A stretch of DNA of 64,000 nucleotides from contig NZ_AP024585.1 in the NCBI RefSeq assembly GCF_018323885.1, positions 1,550,001-1,614,000 of the forward strand, in the 5' to 3' direction. The first letter of the stretch is position 1; every line of letters begins with the position of its first letter. Of the stretch, positions 59,891 through 64,000 are shown in pieces. A model generated the notes under the pieces. That model had not been told where the DNA came from. It was given only the letters and a program-made list of their open reading frames with translations, and made no database searches. The translations under genes and the position numbers were made by a program. The stretch comes from Citrobacter amalonaticus (GTDB lineage Bacteria; Pseudomonadota; Gammaproteobacteria; Enterobacterales; Enterobacteriaceae).

Positions 59891-61363
59891 CTAACGCAGC
59901 CGCGTTTGCTGATAGGTATAGGTCTCGCCTTCTGGCACAAATTCCAGACGATGGGTAATGCAGGCAGGCGCATCTTCAGCGTGATGGGAGACAAACAGCA
60001 GTTGCGTGTCGCCCTCGCTAATCAACACATCGACAAAGCGACGAATAAGCAGGCGGTTCAGCGGATCCAGCCCCTGTAAGGGTTCGTCGAGGATCAGCAG
60101 GGTCGGATGCTTAACCAGCGCACGGGCGATCAGCGCCAGTCGCTGTTGTCCCCAGGAAAGACTGTGAAACGGCGCGTCAGCGGTACGTTTGTCGAGTCCC
60201 AGAATGTCCAGCCACTGCTGTGCGAGTTTTTGTTGACGATCCGACACGGCCTGATAAATCCCGATGGAATCGAAATAGCCCGACAGAATCACATTGCGCA
60301 CCGTGGTGCTCACCCGGTAGTCGAGATGCAGACTGCTACTGACGTAGCCAATGTGCTTTTTGATATCCCAGATAGTTTCCCCACTGCCGCGACGACGACC
60401 AAACAGCGTCAGATCGTTGCTGTAACCCTGCGGATGGTCGCCGGTGATCAGGCTGAGCAGCGTCGATTTTCCTGCCCCGTTGGGGCCGACAATCTGCCAG
60501 TGTTCGCCGGGATCGACCTGCCAGCTCAGACGATCGAGAATAGGGCGATCGTTATACGACACGACGCCATCCCGGAGGATGATCCGCGGCGCATCGGTGG
60601 CCAGAGCAGGCTGGGCGGCGGGTTCGTCGGCTTCAGGTAATGCCACCCCTTCCAGTCGCTCGCTATGCGCAAGTTGAGCGATCAGCGCCTGCTGGAGTAA
60701 ATCGGCTTTCGCGCCGGTTTCCGTTAAGGTGCAGTCGACCAGCACACCGGCATACTGAATAAATGCCGGGATTTCATCAAAGCGGTTCAACACCAGCACC
60801 AGCGTGATGCCTGACTGATGGAGCGTTTCAAGCAGTCCTGCCAGTTGCTGGCGGGAGGCGACGTCGAGACCGTCAAACGGCTCGTCGAGAATCAACAGGT
60901 CCGGCTCAGCCATCAGCGCCTGGCAGAGCAACGTCTTACGCGTTTCGCCGGTAGAGAGATATTTAAAGCGGCGATCGAGCAGGTGAGTGATACCAAACTG
61001 CTGCGCAAGCGTCGCGCAGCGGGCCGGGTTGTTCACTTCGTCCTGAATGATTTCCGCCGTGGTGCGTCCGGTATCCTCTTCGCCAGGACTGAGCATATCG
61101 GTGTTATTACGCTGCCATTCATCGCTGACCAGTTTCTGCAGTTGCTCGAAGGAGAGGCGTGTTATCCGCGAGAATGCGCACAGGCGTTCACCTTTGAGCA
61201 GCGACAATTCGCCGGCCAGCGCGCGTGCCAGCGCTGATTTCCCGCTTCCGTTCGAACCGACAAACGCCCAACTCTCACCCGCGTTTAACGTCACGGAATC
61301 CAGGTGAAGCGTTTTTGTGTCGCTAAGACGAAACGTGCCTTGCGAAATATGCAACGATGACAT
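59891..61363 (-). CDS. modF: Molybdenum-related ABC ATPase ModF
   Basis: 490 residues starting MSSLHISQGTFRLSDTKTL, as in E. coli. A longer frame upstream is not used. Two fused ABC domains, with Walker A GSNGSGKSALA (N-domain) and GPNGAGKSTLL (C-domain) and signatures LSTGETRK and LSWGQQRLAL. No membrane part. A role in photorepair or molybdate uptake has been suggested, but the exact function is unclear. In E. coli modE lies directly upstream; here a LysR gene does. Confidence 0.94.
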   Translation of the reverse strand: MSSLHISQGTFRLSDTKTLHLDSVTLNAGESWAFVGSNGSGKSALARALAGELSLLKGERLCAFSRITRLSFEQLQKLVSDEWQRNNTDMLSPGEEDTGRTTAEIIQDEVNNPARCATLAQQFGITHLLDRRFKYLSTGETRKTLLCQALMAEPDLLILDEPFDGLDVASRQQLAGLLETLHQSGITLVLVLNRFDEIPAFIQYAGVLVDCTLTETGAKADLLQQALIAQLAHSERLEGVALPEADEPAAQPALATDAPRIILRDGVVSYNDRPILDRLSWQVDPGEHWQIVGPNGAGKSTLLSLITGDHPQGYSNDLTLFGRRRGSGETIWDIKKHIGYVSSSLHLDYRVSTTVRNVILSGYFDSIGIYQAVSDRQQKLAQQWLDILGLDKRTADAPFHSLSWGQQRLALIARALVKHPTLLILDEPLQGLDPLNRLLIRRFVDVLISEGDTQLLFVSHHAEDAPACITHRLEFVPEGETYTYQQTRLR

Positions 61364-61610
61364 TTTGTATCCCATTTTATGCAGCAATGAATGACAGGGA
61401 TACGTGTTCTGAGCAGGAATGTCAATGTGATTAGCGCGACTGCGGATAAAAAACAGCGCTTGAATATCGATGTCGATATCTGTGCTGCGCGGCGGTTGCG
61501 GCGACAGAACTATCGCTGTTTTGTGAACAACTGCAAAAAAGGGTGATGCGTTATCCAGTATTTTTTCGCAGCCAGTTGAGATGTCATGGCGATGAATAAT
61601 GGAGTGTTTT
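61364..61610. promoter_or_regulatory. Divergent region between modF and a LysR gene
   Basis: 247 bp. It should carry the promoter of the LysR gene and, because modE is absent, a modF promoter. No ModE-like coding remnant or clear operator was seen. Confidence 0.4.
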
Positions 61611-62507
61611 ATGGATGTTTTTATCTCGAAAAAAATGCGTAATTTCATCCTGTTGGCGCAAACCAATAATATCGCCAGAGCGGCTGAGAAAATACACATG
61701 ACGGCATCGCCATTTGGTAAAAGCATTTCTGCGCTGGAAGATCAAATTGGCTATACGCTGTTTACCCGTAAAGACAACAGCATAAGCCTGAACAAGGCCG
61801 GGCAGGAGTTGTACCAGAAACTGTTTCCGATTTATCAGTCCTTGTCGGCAATCGATAATGAAATTCATCACGCTGCACGTGGTTCGCGCAACATAGTCAT
61901 TGGCGTCGACAACACCTACCCAACGATTATTTTCGACCAGTTGATTAGCCTGGGCGATAAGTATGACGGCGTGACCGTAAAGTCCGTTGAGTTCAGCGAG
62001 AATGAAGTCATTGATGACCTGTTTAGCCGCCAGCTCGATTTTATCATTTCTCCACAGTATGTTTCGGCTCGCGTGCAGGAGCTGGACAATCTGACCATCA
62101 GTGAGTTGAAGCCTTTGCGTCTGGGGTTTCTTGTTTCCCGTCGCTATGAGGATAAACAGCCGCAGACGCTTTTGCGTGAACTGCCCTGGCTGCAAATGCG
62201 CTTTCAGAATCGGGCCAATTTTGAAGCGATACTGGAAGCGCATATGCGGCCATGCGGTATTAACCCAACGATCATCTATCGTCCCTACAGCTTTATGGCG
62301 AAGATAAGCGCGGTAGAGCGCGGGCAGTTTCTGACCGTGATCCCCTGGTTTGCCTGGCGTCTGGTGAATCCGGCAACGTTGAAGTATTTCGATGCGCCCG
62401 GCGGTACGATGTATATGCAGGAGTACCTTTACTCCCTGAAAAACCACCGCTATACCGCCACGATGCTTCAGTATATTGCGGAAGATCGTGGCGCAGAGAT
62501 GGCTTAG
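61611..62507 (+). CDS. LysR-family transcriptional regulator
   Basis: 298 residues from ATG at 61611, with GGAGTG upstream; an ATG 12 bases earlier lacks a ribosome site. The N-terminal helix-turn-helix is NNIARAAEKIHMTASPFGKS plus ISALEDQIGYTLFTR; the C-terminal ligand domain is atypical (IVIGVDNTYPTIIFDQLISL). Its stop overlaps the stop of the CoA-transferase-type gene on the other strand by 4 bp, so it may regulate that gene or modF. No ligand can be assigned. Confidence 0.85.
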   Translation: MDVFISKKMRNFILLAQTNNIARAAEKIHMTASPFGKSISALEDQIGYTLFTRKDNSISLNKAGQELYQKLFPIYQSLSAIDNEIHHAARGSRNIVIGVDNTYPTIIFDQLISLGDKYDGVTVKSVEFSENEVIDDLFSRQLDFIISPQYVSARVQELDNLTISELKPLRLGFLVSRRYEDKQPQTLLRELPWLQMRFQNRANFEAILEAHMRPCGINPTIIYRPYSFMAKISAVERGQFLTVIPWFAWRLVNPATLKYFDAPGGTMYMQEYLYSLKNHRYTATMLQYIAEDRGAEMA

Positions 62508-63982
62508 CCGAGCATCGAACCGCGTTCAATCAGATTACGGTGCAGATCGAACACGTGGTTGAGATCGTGATGAATGTGCCCGCCAGGCGCACTGGCGAGA
62601 TAGCGATGTAGATAGTCCTGATAGAGAGGATGCGCACAGTTGTCGATGATCGTGTGCGCCCGTTGTAGCGGTGAGAGTCCCCGCAGATCGGCGATCCCCT
62701 GTTCGGTGATGATCACCTTCACGCTGTGCTCGCTGTGATCAACGTGACTGCACATGGGGACGATAGTGGAAATCTTGCCGCCTTTGGCGATGGATGGTGC
62801 CATAAAGATAGACAGGTAGGCGTTGCGCTCAAAATCACCGCTGCCGCCAATGCCGTTCATTAGATTCACGCCAGCCACGTGCGTTGAGTTGGCATGGCCG
62901 TAGATATCAAACTCCAGCCCGACATTAAGGGCTATTACGCCAAGACGGCGAATAATTTCCGGATTATTCGAGATCTCCTGTGGGCGAAGCACAATACGGC
63001 TGGCGAAGAAGTCCATATTGTCATAAATCTTTCGCAAGGAATCGGCGGATACCGTCAGACTGGAGGCGCTGGCTCCGGTGATTTTTCCCGTTTCCAGTAG
63101 ATGAACGACAGACTCCTGTAACACCTCCGAATACATCATAAAAGACGGAATATCCGGATTTTCACCCAGTCGCGCCATCACGGCATTATTGATATTACCC
63201 ACCCCGCTTTGCAGCGGCAGAAACTCCGCGGGGATCCGCCCATGCGCCATTTCTTCCAGCAGAAACGTTACGACGTTATCGGCGATTTGCTGGCAGACAG
63301 GATTGGCGTTATCCAGCACGTTTCCGCCGTCGGGGAGTTCTGTATCGACCACCGCAATAATCTTGGTGGGATCAATCTGCACATACCGGGCGCCCACGCG
63401 ATCCATCGCATGAAAAATGGGGACGCTGTTGCGACGCGGCGGTGCGCCGGGAATGACGATATCAGCCAGTTCAGCGACGCGTGGGTTATGGTAGTGATTC
63501 AGCTCAATGATGACTTTCTTCGCCCGCAGTAGCCAGGTGGGCGCATTGCCGATCCCGCTGGTGAGCCAGACTCGTCCGTCAGGCGCGATCGCCGAGGCTT
63601 CAATCACCGCGACGTCAATATCACCAAAGAAACCATAATTTACCATCTGCGCCACTTCACTCAGATGCAGGTCTACAAATCGAACCTGACCCTGATTGAT
63701 TTTTTGCCGAAGGCTGCCTGACGTCTGATAGGGCGCACGCCATGAAATGGCGTCAGCCTCAGACAGCGCATCATCGGCGGCAGCGCCAATAGACGCTCCC
63801 GTCAATAACCGAATCTGAAACGGTTGTTGTGCCTGATGCAGTTCGCTGGCGCGGCGGGCGATAGCCGCAGGGAGTGCTTTGGGCGAACCGGCGGGGGTAA
63901 AGCCGCTGAAAGCAACCATCGCATTGTGCTCAATGACCTGCGCGGCGTCGTCGGCGCTCATCCGTGTCCAGGGGTCTTTCAT
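62504..63982 (-). CDS. Acetyl-CoA hydrolase/transferase family protein (succinate/propionyl-CoA transferase type)
   Basis: 492 residues of the Cat1/YgfH/AarC class I CoA-transferase family. N-terminal FSGFTPAGSPKALPAAIA; CoA-loop LQSGVGNINNAVM; the catalytic glutamate in MMYSEVLQESV; the closing GIGGSGDFERNA. Likely moves CoA between acetate, propionate and succinate, or hydrolyses acetyl-CoA, during fermentation. GAAGGGAC precedes the ATG. It differs from E. coli YgfH and lacks the sbm neighbours. Exact substrates unknown. Confidence 0.87.
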   Translation of the reverse strand: MKDPWTRMSADDAAQVIEHNAMVAFSGFTPAGSPKALPAAIARRASELHQAQQPFQIRLLTGASIGAAADDALSEADAISWRAPYQTSGSLRQKINQGQVRFVDLHLSEVAQMVNYGFFGDIDVAVIEASAIAPDGRVWLTSGIGNAPTWLLRAKKVIIELNHYHNPRVAELADIVIPGAPPRRNSVPIFHAMDRVGARYVQIDPTKIIAVVDTELPDGGNVLDNANPVCQQIADNVVTFLLEEMAHGRIPAEFLPLQSGVGNINNAVMARLGENPDIPSFMMYSEVLQESVVHLLETGKITGASASSLTVSADSLRKIYDNMDFFASRIVLRPQEISNNPEIIRRLGVIALNVGLEFDIYGHANSTHVAGVNLMNGIGGSGDFERNAYLSIFMAPSIAKGGKISTIVPMCSHVDHSEHSVKVIITEQGIADLRGLSPLQRAHTIIDNCAHPLYQDYLHRYLASAPGGHIHHDLNHVFDLHRNLIERGSMLG

Positions 63983-64000
63983 ATCTTGTCCCTTCCTGGT

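Overview
The window is a chromosomal segment of an enterobacterium, most probably Citrobacter (the amalonaticus/farmeri/rodentium side of the genus). The backbone follows the Escherichia coli K-12 order gltA | sdhCDAB-sucABCD | mngRAB | cydABX-ybgE | ybgC-tolQRAB-pal-cpoB | lysine/valine tRNAs | nadA-pnuC | zitB | ybgS | aroG | gpmA | galMKTE | modF. Most backbone proteins look nearly identical to their E. coli counterparts. The genus call rests mainly on a 413-residue methylaspartate ammonia-lyase that, from memory, is very close to the well-studied Citrobacter amalonaticus enzyme. No database search was run.

Layout. 1-11.3 kb: the TCA-cycle cluster (citrate synthase 5' end, succinate dehydrogenase, 2-oxoglutarate dehydrogenase E1/E2, succinyl-CoA synthetase), ending in a terminator and a probable SdhX 3'-UTR small RNA. 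11.4-33.2 kb: about 22 kb of accessory DNA inserted between sucD and mngR. Its first half (11.4-18.1 kb, minus strand) is an eight-gene catabolic operon: four-carbon acid-sugar kinase, class II aldolase, DeoR regulator, hydroxypyruvate-isomerase-like protein, BKACE/DUF849 enzyme, BASS-type transporter, GlcG/HbpS-like protein and an Asp/Glu-racemase-like protein. Its second half (18.5-32.7 kb) holds a PocR-like regulator, a cobA-type methyltransferase, a LysR regulator and a ten-gene minus-strand block: glutamate mutase S/L/E, methylaspartate ammonia-lyase, AtuA-like and DUF4387 proteins, a dicarboxylate/glutamate symporter, a periplasmic glutaminase, a class I fumarase/mesaconase and a corrinoid adenosyltransferase.

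Together the second block encodes the methylaspartate route of glutamate fermentation: glutamine to glutamate in the periplasm, import, B12-dependent rearrangement to 3-methylaspartate, deamination to mesaconate, and hydration to citramalate, with two corrin enzymes supporting the B12-dependent mutase. No recognisable citramalate lyase is present, which makes the AtuA/DUF4387 pair an attractive unknown. The first block resembles the otn (ygbJKLM) tetronate pathway but lacks its dehydrogenase and carries four unusual accessory genes.

33.2-61.4 kb returns to the conserved backbone, with recognisable regulatory sites: CRP and a candidate MngR site at mng, FNR and ArcA at cyd, NadR at nadA, TyrR at aroG, Fur at gpmA, and GalR/CRP at gal. 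Four tRNA-Lys genes and one tRNA-Val lie at 48.6-49.5 kb, with a 72-bp structured repeat after every tRNA-Lys. From 61.6 kb a LysR regulator and an acetyl-CoA hydrolase/transferase-family gene lie beside modF, where E. coli has modE.
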